From: Distichodus sexfasciatus
Lineage: Eukaryota; Chordata; Actinopteri; Characiformes; Distichodontidae
Length of the DNA stretch: 64,000 nt
Assembly: GCA_032718565.1 (NCBI GenBank)
Contig: JAVGVS010000185.1
Location: 558,001-622,000, forward strand
Direction: 5' to 3'
A model generated the notes under the pieces. The model searched no databases. It was not told the DNA's origin and saw only the letters and a program-made list of their open reading frames with translations. This document shows positions 11,501-26,400 of the stretch, in pieces (positions within the stretch are counted from its first letter, which is position 1; each line of letters starts with the position of its first letter). The translations under genes were made by a program, and so were the position numbers.

Positions 11501-14500
11501 AAAGCTGTTCACACCTATGTATCAGTCGATATAAAGATCTGTTACACATACACTGAGGGAGGTGGGACCACCCCCTGAAACACAGAAAGCTGTAACACCA
11601 GATATAAAGCTTTCTTCATCACTCAAATCCTCAAAACAGCAGTTTAAATGAGTCATTGTGAACACAATACAGCACAGCACACAGTGCACCACAACGAAAT
11701 GTGACGTCTGCATTTGACCCATCCATGAAGGAGCAGTGGGCAGCTGACATGGGCAACGCCACAGGAAGCAGTGCTTGGGGACAGTACCTTGCTCATGAGT
11801 ACCTCAGAGGTACCTTCACCGGTTGGGGATTCAAACCAGCGACCTTCCGATCACGGGGTGAACGCCCTAACCGTCACGCAACCAACCACCCCAATGAGAT
11901 GATTGAATATAACTGAAATGACACTGACAGATTTAATAATAAACAATAAAATGTCAATTCATGATCAAATCCAACAATAATGATCATCATTGATGCTTTG
12001 TTCCAGATTTTTTTTTTAGTTTTGCGAGATGGTAGCAACCTGTTTAACGAGCAACAAAATGATCACTTTCTACAAACGTAATTCTCAATGCAAAAGAGAA
12101 ATTTTTTTAAGCTGGACTACATCTAAAGGTACAGAGGTCTCTGTTTTGACTCACAGTGTACATAAGGACATCTAATATCTCATACAGAGGAATTTCCTCA
12201 CCTTGGTCTCTATGTGAACTGCGTGTGGATCTGTGTATGACCCACTAACGCCCTGGACCTTCTCATGGCTGACCCTGAGGCCTGAGTTCTGCTTCCCTGC
12301 CTTCTGGAACTCTCTCTGGATGTCAGTGAAGCCAGGCCCTGGAGCTGGAGCTGGAGGAGTTTCCTGAGACGACATCTTCATTTGTGAGATTGTGTTGAAA
12401 TGACTGTCCTTCTCCATGGGGGAGTTGGACACGTTGAAGGTGTGCATGTGTGAGAAGGAGGTGTGTGTTTGCTCTTTCCTCTCCACCGTAGATGAGTTGC
12501 TGGCCGTCTGCACCGTGCTGGACTTGGAATAAGCTTGCTGAGTGTAGCATCGCGTCTCCAACAAAACCTGACGCTGCCACGGCTGGAGCCGCTCCTGTAG
12601 GTCCCGACTTCCAAATTTGGACACTCGAGGAGTCGTGGAGTCCGGATCGTCCTTGCCGTCACTCCGTCCGGTCATCTCAGGAGTGTGTCCCGTCTCCTTC
12701 ACCTCGGGCTGTTGAGGTAATCAGATGATGAGATCACAAAATTGCAAATATTTGAGATATTTAATAGTATCTTAATATTTTATAATTCCGAATATTTTAT
12801 ACTATATTAATAATATGCTTTCCAACACTTACAGTCTTGATTGTGTCGTATGTCTTGTTTTCCTCTGAGCCTTGATCTTTCAAAGATGCTGCCTGGAAAA
12901 GGTACAAGATTTTATGGGGCTGAGCAATTCATTGAAAATGAATCAAAACATCAAGATGTTCAGCATCAAGACAACCTATAATCCGCAACATTTATATTAT
13001 TTTTTACAATTCTGTTAATCCTTGTTATTTAAAAAAAATCAATAAATACTTTCCCCAGTGTGCGTTTATGTTAGAGTTGGGGTCAAGGCCACCTAAACCG
13101 AGACAGAGACAAGACCAAGACTCTGAAGGGCCAAGACAGAGATGAAACTAAGACCAGGGTGGGGCGAGTTCAATGTGCAGTAAGTTGAAAGTCTTGTGAT
13201 TCTGACGGTATGTGTGTGGTTTCTGTAAATTAAAGGGATTCTGAGTTATTAAAACACTAATTAATAAACAGCGCAAAATGCCTGCGTCGCTCTCAAAGAG
13301 TTTTAATATTAATATTCTCAGAGTTGTGGTCTCGGCTGGTCCCCAAATAAAATCCCGAGTCCATGACAAGACCGAGTACAAATACGGCCGAGTCCGAGAC
13401 AAGAATGAGACTTTAAAAACCGGTCCCGCGCCCGAGGTTGGACTCGATTACTACAACTCTAACTCATGTACTTAAAAACATGCTACAGGGTGTGTTATGT
13501 AACTCTGCACACTGTATCTGTTATTTTAAAAACACAAAGATATATATTATTACATAGCGTTGTAGCACTCGGGACCGGTTTTTGAAGGTCTTGGTCTCGT
13601 CTCGGATTCGGCCGCATTTGTACTCGGTCTTGTCATGGACTTGGACAAAGAGGACTCGGAATTTTATTTTGAGACCAGCTGAGACCACGGCTCAGAGAAT
13701 ATTATTATTAATGAGCTGTTTAATGTCGGATTGGATAACTTCTTACTTCAAGTGCAACCAACGATGTTAGTGCCGACCGCGGCTACCCAACCCGCCCCCT
13801 TCACACACGCACTGTAAACTTTGCACTTTATTGTTTCTGACTATAATTACTGTATTACGTCTACTTGTTGATGGAGTCGACAAGCTTCAGTATATCTTGG
13901 ATATGCTGGCTTTTTGGATTTTACAATTCAAATGTTGAATGTTTGACATTCTGATTGCTTCATTCAGCTCTTTTTGAGGGCTGCTTAGGCTTTATATGTT
14001 CCACTCATTTGTCATGTGGTGTAAAACACGCATTGGTTCGGTCTCGACTCAGTCTCGGCCCCTCAGAGTCTTGGTCTTGTCTTGGTCTCGACCCCCTCTG
14101 GTCTTGGTCAGGTCTTGGTCTCGGATAAGGTGGTCTTGTCTACAACACTATTATTACATTAAAATATATTACATTTAATCTGAGCACATTTACAGTACAC
14201 ACCCTAAACCAAAAACATTGGATATTTGTCCATTAGCTGTAATCAAGGCAAAATGTTAAATTAATCGTGATACTGATTTGAGGTTATATTGTCCAGCCAT
14301 AACATTTTAGCCATTGTTGGTGAGTTATGATGAGTACAATGTTAAATGTTAAAAACCTGTAGTTTGGCTTCAAGGTCTAAGAGTCCGCTAGAGAGTTCCT
14401 TAATGGACTCCACTATCTCAACGTGCTTGTGGACTGTCTTCTCTGTGTACTTCTTTCCTTCTTCAGCACCTGTATAAAGCACATCAGGCACAAACTGGAT

Positions 14501-17500
14501 GCAAACCTGCTCCGAGACTACTCTATAATCAGAAACATCAGTAGTAATTTCTGATTATATAATAATGTACACTCTGAATCTTTTTGGTTGATGAATTTAA
14601 ATTGTTTGCCACAACACCAAATAAGTCAGGGCAGTATGGGAGAAGGCGGTGATTTGTGTTAAACAAATTTATACAGAAAAGCAATCCCTATCTCCAGAAC
14701 CAATGGCATGATCACGTACAGTTTTGCAGTTTGAAGACTAAAAGATTGCAAGCACAAACTGCTCAGCATAATAGAAAGTATGAGCAACTGAACCTTTTCT
14801 GTTCAAATTAAATTCCACATTGTTTCACCTGGAACCAATCATTTACATTTTAATTTACATTTACAGCATTTAGCAGACCCTCAAATCCACAGCAACATAC
14901 ATCAGCGCTCTGTGGTCCACGTCTGTTCCTCAAACCTGTAAATCAACTTGACTTAAATCAACAGCAGCTGTTCAGCTGAGTTACTGTGCACTAAGATAAC
15001 AAAGCCCGTCAAAGAAAACGTCAGAAAACAAGAACACAAACATGAAAGCTACTGGGTAAATGTCACATTTAATTCTGCCTCTCACCGTGTAGACGCACTG
15101 CCAGCTCCGTGATCTGGCCGATCCGCTCCTCCTGCTGTGGAATTGTGGGTAAGACGAACTTCTGAAACTGTTTATACAGGGTGCTGATGGCTTCCTTGGT
15201 TTTGCACTCGGACGAGTATTTTCCCACTCTCACGATGGTGGCGCTGGCCTCATCGCACCAAAACTGATACTGCGGAAAAATGATCACAGTCTCAACACTA
15301 TTAACTAAAAAACAACAGCTAATTATGAACACTCGAGTGGGGTTTTACACATTAATAAACCAGGCCAAAAAAGAGAGCTGCATCATTATGAATACCAAGT
15401 ATATACACAATGAGTCAAATACGTGAGCTGTGTACCTTTGTCCATAACTTTGGTAAATGTTGACTGATTTTCTAAATTCCTTAATGCAACATTCAGGATT
15501 ACATTTGCAAGTGATTATTATGTTCGAATCAGCAGCTACTGTAGCTAGCAAAAGCCAAAAGGTGTTACAAAACAGGCTGGTGGTGGTGTAGTGGTTAGGA
15601 CACTTGTCTCTGGACTAAGAGGTTGTAGGTTCGAATCCTACCTCCAGCGCTACCATCATTGGGTCCCTATGCAAGACCCTTAACCCCAAGTTGCTCTCAG
15701 GGAAATTTGGAAACGGAAGTCGCTCTGGAAAATGCTGTAAATGTAAATCGTCTGTATCAAAGTGTCATCGTTGACATGATCGACCAATGTATTGTTGTGA
15801 CATGTTCAAATTGTGCTATACAATATAATAATCCCCTGCGCCAGTAGTTCCCGGGGTAGGCTCCGGCGCCCCCCGCGGCCCCAGTTGGGATTCGGATAAT
15901 GAATGAATGAATAAACTTGATTCTGAATGCAGACATGAAACTAATTTTTCATTCAACATTTGCTAAAGTTGTTCAAGTGAATTCATGTGAGTGATTATTT
16001 GTTATTGTGAACACAGCACAGCAGAGCACACAGTGCATCACAACCAAATGTGATCTCTGCATTTGACCCATCTGTGAAGTAACAGTGGGCAGCATTTTGG
16101 CAGCACCCGGAGAGCAGTGCTTGGGGACTGTACCTTGCTCATGAGTACCTTTACCGGTCCGGGATTCGAACCGGCGACCCTCCGATCACAGGGCCAACTC
16201 TCTAACCATTACCATTATGGCCAATGGTACAGAGGTCTTTTTTTCACACAGTGTAAATAAATAAATAAATAAATAAATAAATAGGTTAGAATTGTTAGAA
16301 TAGTTCAAATTTCCCACTGAACACAAATTTTTAATGGAGACAAAACAGAAGTCTAAATTTTCCGTGATGTGGGACTCTTTCCGCTATACCTCCTCCATGG
16401 CCTGCTGCAGCTTCATGTTGAGCTCCAGGTTCTGCTTGTATTCCTCCACCGTGTGCTCTAAATCTCCCAGCTGCCTCTGCAGCTCGTTGACGGCGTCCTC
16501 CAGCTCTCTGGGGCTACTTCCAAACAGGTGCTTCTCACCAACCGCAGACGCCTTCACCGTGAAGCTCTGCAGTTTCTTCTTTAAAACCTAGACCCCAGGA
16601 GAACGTTGAAAAAGTGGTTGAGAAGAAAAGATGGTGTTATACTCTAAGTGCTATGCAGAAAAAATACACCACAAGACACTGGATCTCTGCACCTTTGCCC
16701 TTAAATTTGTCATAATGTTGAGAGATTTTAAAAAATTGTTCAGTTTCAATTCAGAATTAATTCTGCAACAAAGTGATTATTATATTTTGTTATTATTATT
16801 ATATTGCACACTACACCTAAATGTGTAGCTTCAATGTCTTGTGATATGATAATTATCACAAACCACATTGATAAGTCGACAATGACAAAAATTATTTGGC
16901 GACTTCATACCTGTGCCCATGTGAAAGGGGGGTATTTTCAACATTCTTTGCCACTTAAAATTGGTTCAAATTGACTATGTTGTACTATATAAAAATCACA
17001 ATGCAATTTAAATTTTGCAATTCAAAGAGTCACAAAAATTGGTCAACATTTGCCAAAGTTACAGAGGCCCCTTTCTTACTCACGCTGTATAAAATGAAAT
17101 GCAACATCAAATGGAGATCGTTTACCTGCAGCTTTTCAATGTACATCTCAATTTGCTGGATCTGATTTTTAACCGCCTTCAAGTTCCTGAATTTCTCGTT
17201 TTTCTTCATGTAGTTGAACTTCAAGTTGTTGAATTTCTTCTTCAGGTCTTTAAAAGATTCTCTCAACTGATGCAGCATGACAGAGTAAATAAAAATAAAT
17301 ATTTAGCATGACACGTGAGACCAAATATCCATTTCAAGACACATATTAGTCATTAGTCACTAACGCGGCTCATAACGAATGGAATCTAATGGGCACTTTA
17401 AGCAACTCGCGTCACTTCTCATGATACATTTCCCAAGATCACATCATGAGCTGTAGTTATTGTTTACTCACTAAACACACGTTTATCATCGTACAAATTC

Positions 17501-17807
17501 ATATTGATTCAATGGACAGCGATTCGACACCTGCTCATAACGTCAAGTCTGCTACAATATGATTTTGGTTCGATTCAATTGAAGAGCCATCAATCTGACA
17601 CAATATTATACAGTGATTTAACACCATCACTTCCATTCATATCAAACCAGAAAATAGCACCTAAAATATCATCATATTTGACATTTTGACAATCTTCAAA
17701 CTTCAAACAATCTTCTCTTTTTTAATAAAAAATTGACCTCCTCTTCAATATAAACTGACGTTACAATACGTATGATGTCTGATCAATGTATCGTCCAGCA
17801 CCGTATA

Positions 17808-17848
<41 letters not shown>

Positions 17849-18291
17849 GGAGATGAGTGTAACTGAGCCTTGTGGCAAAAGAGCAGGAGAGTAAGGGGGT
17901 TCGGTGCTGTCAGACGGGCTATTTTGGAGGCTTTAATGCCCAGGCCGGGATTTGATTTATAGAGCAGTGCCATTTTTGTCCGTCCTGTCGAGCTTCAGCA
18001 GTGGTGTAGAGTCTCTAAATGAGCAGCTCGTGTGTCATGCGAGGACAGCTGCAAGACGACTCACACTGCCCGGGATAGAACCGTCCAAAGGGTCTTACTG
18101 AGTCTCACCACCAACCACCTGTAGGGGGCGTCTTACTTCAAAGAAAGAGGGAGGAAAGAGATAGAGAGAGCCGGAGGTAAAGTAAAAGAGAGAGAACTAC
18201 AGAAAGAAAGAACTAAAGAGGGAAGAGAGAGAGGGTGAGACAGAAAGCAAGAGAGAAGAGTAAGGGGACAGAAAGTATGAAAAAGAAAAAA

Positions 18292-18338
<47 letters not shown>

Positions 18339-18544
18339 AAGTGAGAATGACAGAATAAATGGGAGAAAGTGATAGCAGGGCAAGAAATCAAGAGAGAGAC
18401 AAAGAGAGAGAAACAGAGGAAAAGAGAGCAAAAAGAAAGAAAGAAAGAAAGAAAGACCAGAAAGAAAGAAAGAACAAAAGAAAGAAAGAGAGAAAGAAAG
18501 AGGCTGGAAGAGAAAGGAAAAGAGAGTGGAAAGAAAGAAAGAAC

Positions 18545-18578
<34 letters not shown>

Positions 18579-21500
18579 AAAGTGAGAATGACGGAAAAAA
18601 TGGCAGAAAGTGACAGCAGGGCAGGAAACACAAAGAGAGAGACAGAGAGAGAAAGAAAGAGTGAAAGAGAGGAAAAGAAAGTGGAAAAAAACAAAGAGAG
18701 AGAGGAGGAGGGATAGACAGAGACACGGAGGGAGAGAGAGAAATAGAAAGAGAAGAGTGTGGGAGAGGAAGTGAGAATGAAGGAGTAGGTGAGAGCTCGG
18801 AAGAGTGATAGAATAAGAAAGACTGATTTACTGCAACACATTTAAACACATGTAAATACTGTTCCTCTGGAAGGACCATATGTAGACATGAGGAGTGACT
18901 CTGACGTCTGCTCTGTACCGTGCACGTCTGAAAGAGAGGAAGAAGAAGAAGAAGAAGAGGAAGAGCGGAGGAAGACGTGCGTGTTGTTGATTTGTGTGAG
19001 GCTGTTATGAGGTCAGTGCTCCTGTCGTCTGAGGAAGGAGAAGCAGCACCTGCTCCAGATGAAATGTCAGCCTGTTTACTCACACATATTCATGTCAGGA
19101 TGTCCATCACACACACACACACACACTCAAACCTCACACCTCATCACACCACTGACGGGGAAATTCTGCCGAGTCACGAGAGGGAGAGCTTTGGGGTTGG
19201 TGTGTGTAATTGTTCTAAAAGGAATATGTGCTTAACATAACTCACAAGATTGAAGTGCTGGGAGAATCCAGAGCGGTCAGAATATAACTATATTTAGTAG
19301 AGGTCGACCGATATCCATCATTAGATATAATATTTAAGAAGATTTATTTTATTACAAGTCCGGCTATAACATGTTGTGAAGTTTCTTAAGAGCTTGTTTA
19401 CACGTATGTAGATATTTTTATAAGCGCATTGTGAGTGCAGCTCGCGCTGTCTCACTAGCCTCGAACTCCGAAGATTCTTTGCACGCAACAGGTGTCCAAA
19501 TAAGAGTCTTGAATCCAGTCTTTTCTTTTGTTGTCTTTTTCTTTACTACAATTTAGACTTACAAGCAAAAGATGAATTCTTAGGACTACAAAGAGACTTT
19601 ACGTGACGGTCAAAAGACTGTAACGCTCCTGAGTTCTCGGCTCCAACACAGTTCTAGTCTACGTACATTCTTACATCTTTATATATATATTTCAGGAACC
19701 AATCAGATTACGACACGTAAGGCAACTACGTATTACTTTTATGTTACGTACTAATACAGAAAGTTTATATAGAAAATTCCAGAAATATTCAAATTAGCTT
19801 TATAGCTCTAAATTCTACTACAAACAGTTATAAAATATGTGATCCTCCACGGCAAAACCAGTCGCTTGTCGCAAATTTTCAAAATTGAGTTATGTTATGA
19901 AAGAGCATAAATCAAGCTTCAAAACGATACCTATATGGAATGAATGGGACGACATATGACTGAGATATCAACATTCAAAGGAGTCGGGTTTCTCCTGTCA
20001 CGCCAAGTGAGAAACGGAGAAATCTGCCTTTGAAGTTGACTATCGCCGTAGCACTCACAGATGCTTGGTGCGGTCGCGGCTACGTTTGCATTTACAGTAG
20101 CCTACGCTGCATTCACAGCCACACGGATAGCCTACCTGCGTTAGGTTAACTGAACTTGGGAGACGGAGATGGATTCCGGATAAATATCTTCACGCTAGTC
20201 AACCAGTGGATTTACCGTAAATATTGAAGTAGAGCGGTCAAAACAGAAACTTTTAACATTCTGCTGGAATTGAATTCCTCACCTCAAGAAAGTCACGTTT
20301 TTAGGATGGAAAAAAAAGCGACAAGCGACAAGCAACTGGTTTTGCCGTGCAGAGTCACATATTAAATCCAAATATTCAAACGTTCATGCAACACAAAATG
20401 GCTCTAACGCGCATATTCTTTTAGACGTTTCTTTTTTTAATTGCATTTACACAACATTCGGTTAAATGATTCCGATGATTTCCGTCAGGGAATAACAGGC
20501 GACATGGCTAGCACACACGCACCATAGCACTAAATGTGTCATTGTTTTAACAAAAATGTGTTTTATTGGTTTACACAGATCCAAAGAATCCAGCGTTTTG
20601 AATAATCTTCACATTGGAGGCCGTTTGAGGTGGCTAAAACTCTGTTTACATGTAAACCAAAGGCCCAAACGTATTTAAAAAATATGCATTTATAAAAATA
20701 TCCGCATACGTGCAGACGGGCCCTAAGACAAATTCATTCATTCATTTTCCGAACCGCTTAGTCCCGACTGGGACCGGAGCCTATCCCGGGAACTTACGGG
20801 TGCAAGGTGGGAACCAACCCTGGGCAGGAGCCAACACACCGCACCTTACCTTATGGGGGCCAATTTAGAGTCACCAATTAACCTATATTGCATGATTTGG
20901 ACTGTGGAAGGAAACTGGAGCACCCACGCGAACATGGGGAGAGCATGCAAACTCCACACAGAAAGGCCCTATGGCTGTCCCTGGGGTTCCAACCCAGGAC
21001 CTTCTCGCTGTGAGGCGAGATATACAGTATGTCATTGTGGGTGGTGATGCTCTGGTGGTTTGGATACTCGCCTCTGGACCAAGATGTTGTGGGTTCGAAT
21101 CCTACCTCCAGCACTATCATCACTGGGGACCTGAGCAAGACCTTTAACCCCAAGTTGCTCTCAGGGAGACTTATGTATCATTAGGAAGGGAAGTCACTCG
21201 GGATCAGAGCGTCTGATAAATGCAAAAAATGTAAATCCAAATAAAAGACAGGAGGCAGAGCAGGAGGTGGCAGAGCTAAAGATTAATATTGGCGTTGGGG
21301 GTGAAAAGAATGAAACATCATGTTGGCCGATTTGGGGACAATGTCAGGGAGGTGAGATTGAGGTGGTTTGGACATGTGGAGAGGAGAGACGCTGAATATA
21401 TTGGTAAAAAGGAGGAAAATCGTGAAAGATGAAGATGTGGAGGACAGGACGATGTTGAAACAGTTGATCCGCTGTGCCGAACCCTAACGAGAGAAGCCGA

Positions 21501-23405
21501 AAGAAGAAGAAGCAGATGTCCGAATGTAGGATTCCAAATACTCCAACACAAAAGATCATTTAAATGTTTAATTCTGAGATTTGTTCAGAATGTTTTCAAC
21601 CCAAAAATGGCAGGGAGCTCCCAGCGTCTGGCAGAATATGACACTTTCAGCACTTTTAGTCTTCAGTACTGATAGGCTAATATTGTGAGTTCTCAAAAAG
21701 ATGGTTGAGATATTAGAGGGTGAGACATCAGATTAATGTCCCACCCATCTTTTTTGTGAGTGTGTACAGCGGGTCGACACAAACATGAGGTAAAATAGCA
21801 CGTCTACATATGCAAAAAAGTGGGCAGTCCAACTATATATATTCATATATAAGAACCCAGCCTTAACTGTAAAGCTGAAACTGAATATCTAACATACCGA
21901 GACAGCAGACACACCCAGACCAGTGTATAAGTAATCACACACACACACACACACTTCCTCAGTTCTATAAAAAGCACCAAGCTCCTGACATAGTGATAAA
22001 CTGAAGTCACGCCATCTGATGGGAGTGAACAGTTTCAACTCATAACTGCCCCCTATTGGGCAAAAGAAAAATAATACGACTGCAGCATGAATCACTGAAA
22101 TATTAATATTAATCACTCTCCCACTTCATAACTTTATGAATTCTACTGGCATTATGGAGCTGACAAAAGACATAAAGAGCCAAACCTTTTGAATTATTAA
22201 TGTTGTGAGTGTTAAAATATATGCAAAAATTAATTTTGATATTTAAGTAGACAAAGTGCTTCTCTTCTTCTTTTACTATGCTAAACAATTTTAGAGCTTA
22301 GGGTAAAAAACAGAGGCAGTTAGCAGATGAATCTAATAATATTATGCAACTTTTCAAACCGTTCTGACTGCTGAAGTTTAAAATGGTGCATTTATTTACT
22401 GGCAGCTTGAGAAACACCAACCTAGAAGTGCACTGTCAGATTGAAGCTGCCATGGGTCAAGAGGATTTTGTAGGCAATGTGTGAAATCTTCACTCATCAC
22501 GTGTGGCATTTCTCAACTCCACAGGGAGCTATCTTATCTAAAATAGCTGTCTTATCTAACCCAGTGATAACACACAAATGTTGTATTTCCATCTCCATCT
22601 ATAGCCTGTGGTTTTGGGGGAGAGTGACAGCTTTTGTCAGCATAATGATAGTAAAAGTGTCAACAGATTTTCAGTTTTTAATAGGTTTAATAGGCTTTTA
22701 ATATATATAAATAGGCTGTATAAACATATATAGACATTACATAGATATTTTAAGAAAAAATATACAGGAAAATCCACTAGAGGGAGACAGTTATATACTG
22801 TATATAGTGTGTGTATACACTATAAGACTATTAACGTTATATAAGAGACTATAAGAGATTAACGTTAACTATTGCATTTTTAAAATCAGTGCAATTGATG
22901 AATTGTTGTCCATTTTTACTCTTTCCCACTTCCTCTGGCTAGCATTAAGTCTGCAATGTTAATTATGACGAAAAGAAAACATGAATGGGAAATCCTACTT
23001 TAAAAAGTTACCTGGTGGCTCATATTTGCATATATGCATATTTTGTAAAGCTGAATTTAACTATCACAAAAGTAATTTATTCTTGATGCATCACCCTGAG
23101 AGCGACACATCAAACTGCTTCAAATAATCTCTCCTCATTAGCCACTGCTTTATCCAGTCTTTTTGAAAGCACTGGAACTCTTGATACTTGCTTGCTAATG
23201 TTATTTTGGAAATGAATAATGTATCACAATTTTAAAGTAAATATGAAAATATGAAAATATTAAACTATTAAAGTAATACAAAATATTTAAATAATAATAT
23301 ATACAAATATTTTGTTGTCATTTTGTTCTATCTATAAAAAAAGTATGAATATTTTATTCAATTATTAATTAATGTGCAATAAATCACAAAAACTATATAG
23401 TTATA

Positions 23406-23494
<89 letters not shown>

Positions 23495-26400
23495 CATTAT
23501 ATAAATATAAAAAGATTGAGGTACAGCGAATGGTAATGTAATGTAATGTAATGCAAGAGAGAGAGAGCGTAATAGAATTTTGCACTGCTCCATGCTGTGG
23601 TATGTCTTCATTATAATCCTGGGGTCTAGTTTATATTTGGAAGCTTGTTAAGAGCCTGATAAGACTGGAATCTCCCTCTCTCCTCTCCAAAGTAGCTTCA
23701 GACGAACAGCAGAATCCCTCCGTCACAGCCGAGAGACACAAGACTCCCCACCTACAGACTAAACCTAACAAGGCTCGTACTGTTCTATAAATACCCTGCA
23801 GGGAAAGAGGCAGTGAGCTGAAGTCCTGCAAATACATGCGGAGGGTTTGATCTAAACAGAGGGAGGACGTAGATGAAGAGCACTCACCTCGCCAATCTCC
23901 TTCTTAAAAACACAGTACTGCACGTTGCTGAGCAGGTTCTCCTCACAGCGGCTGGCCTGAGCAGCCCAACTCGCACTGGCACCGTGCAGACGCTCCATCT
24001 TATCCTGAACGGAGAACACCAACACCGACTGGTGCCGCAAAAAGACAAAAATAATCTCATAAAAGACACTTGAACATTACTCATACAGAAATTAAATATC
24101 ACAGTTTATTGTAATGTAGTATGTTGTTGATGTAAACAATATATTAAAAGTGTCTTGTGAAATGTATTCATATATTTCTAACATATTTGATATATATTGA
24201 TAATTGTTACAATCATGATGATAAATACAATACAGTCTTAGAAAAATGCAACTAAACACTATTACAAAATGAGAACATCCCTAACATGAGTTGAAAATAA
24301 ACATGAAATTATTTTTACATAATTATGTATAACTGTATTATTAAAAATATACTACAATATTCCAAAGCGGCAATTATTTGTATATTAAGAATATATTTTA
24401 AATATATTGGTACAGTATATGAGTGTATTAATGTTGATTACCATATTTTATCTGAATATAAAATCTGTATGTAGATTCCAGGTGAAATGTATTAGAAAAA
24501 TCCATTCACACAGTTTGTACCAAGATTTTGACGCACGCAATATTTTTTTTGGTTAGGTTTCTACAAATAAATCTATAAATGGTGATAACAAACCAAGTTT
24601 CCTGGACTTTGATATGTCTTCTTCATAACTGTCTAGTTTATATTTGGCTATCAGACAGCAGAGACCACATGTGCATCTCACCGACTGCTGGACGGTGCTG
24701 GTGATGTCGGCCCCCAATGAGATTGCCAGCTTGTAAAGGTGCCGGATGTGGTTCTGTTTGTCCTGGTGCTGACTGAGCTGCATTCGGGCCTGGCCCGGTT
24801 CATGCAATCCTTTCACCGGTTCAGTCTTCAGCAAGCCGTCCAGCTGAAAAACCAGCAGATAGAGTTAAAGAGAGCTGCGGCAAAAAGAGCTGATGATGAA
24901 TTCTACAGGACTTAGACGTGAACACGAGCAGGAGGTTTAGCTGGACCGGTAAAGCAGTTACACCACCAAACTGAGTTGTTGTTGATGTTTCACTTCTCAC
25001 AGAACACTTCTTCTGTTCGGAACTCCACTTCGCACTTATAACAAAGCTTTTTAAAGTGATGATTTATTTTTGTAAACACAGCACAGCACACACTGCACCA
25101 CAACCAAATGTGACCTTTGCATTTGACCCATCTGTGAAGGAGTTTTATGACGGCGCCCACAGACCAGTGCTTCGTGACGGTAACTTGTCATGAGTACCTC
25201 AGTGGGACGTTTACCAGTCCGGGACTTGAACTGGTGACCTTCCAATCATGGGGCCAACTCCCTGACCGTTACGCTACCAACTGCACCAAAAACATTTGAA
25301 GATTACTTGACTATCTGAGTCAAATCTGAGCTTCATTCGGGTTATATATGTTATGTTCATAACCATAATTTGGAAATTCTTTCTTCCTGATTCGTTATAT
25401 TTCATAAAAATAAATAATCATTTTAAACCTTAACATGATTAAATAGTAAGGCCTTGTTGTGAGGATGCTGAAATGTGATCTGAACTGTTTCACTTTAGCA
25501 GCATTTATAAACATTAATCACCAGTCATTACTCTTTTCATTCTTTATTCCTTCCTTTTTTCTTAATAATATTCATTCAACAGCTCATAATGTAGGTCAGC
25601 TAGGTCAACTATAACTGGAAACAGCCATAAACGACTTTATCAGTTCTTCTTTTTTATCTCTTTCTACTTTTTTTTAGCACACAACAGTCATGCAACTTCT
25701 CCACGAACAATTTCTCCAAAAAATCCTAACCCCGTCTAAATCAATGGTAACGATCTCAGATACTTGTTTTTTTTTTAAATGTGAAAGTCAATGTTACCTC
25801 TTGATAAAGCTGGTGGAACTTGACCGCCATGCTGAGGACGGCTTCATACTCTCTGATTTTATCTCGAACTCGCTGGTGTGCCAGGAGGAGCTCGCCCACT
25901 CTCTCGTTCTTCTCCTTCGTCGGTATTCCTTTCAGCACCAGCAACTCCGATGTCTTCACCAGGAACTCCACTTCAGCGTTCAGTTGCTAGTGAAAAGAGG
26001 AGAGACTCAGCCAAAGCAAGTGACCAGTGTTGCGGAAGCTACAAGCTACTTACGATTAAAAGTATCTAAGCTACAGTTTCAATATAGTAATTAGCTACAC
26101 TACAAGCTACAGAGAATAAACAGCTAATTATTTCCAAGCAGCTTCATCCAGTACTACTCTTTATTTGTGCTGTAGGATAGTCTTAAAAGAACTGTTAAAA
26201 TTTTAACAATTGTAAAAAAGTTTTTAACAAATCACAATAAGATTTCAAAGACATTTTGGAGGTCGAGATGGTTTTGATTCACTCAAATGTGTACGTTTTC
26301 TACATTTCACCTTTAAAAGTCACACATTTAGATAAATACGGTCAGAGATTTTTAATCCCATTTTGGCCAAAGTACACTCCATCCTCCGACTCCGTCTTGC

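Noticed and set aside
12323..12662. Alternative minus-strand frames overlapping exon 22 (85 and 94 codons)
   Set aside because: They are shadows of the 169-codon exon 22 frame, which alone fits the splice phases of exons 21 and 23.
15575..15660. Possible tRNA gene with A and B box
   Set aside because: The same head occurs in about ten copies joined to one SINE body; no complete cloverleaf is supported and 3' tails are SINE tails. The same holds for the family A and C heads at 38643, 46447, 45236 and 51949.
18197..18841. Long open frames (214 codons minus strand; 115 codons plus strand) in the GA-rich tract
   Set aside because: They consist of Ser/Leu/Phe or Arg/Lys/Glu only and follow directly from the repeat; no domain and no codon structure.
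23358..23611. Ile/Tyr frames at the (TA)n repeat
   Set aside because: Microsatellite artefact.
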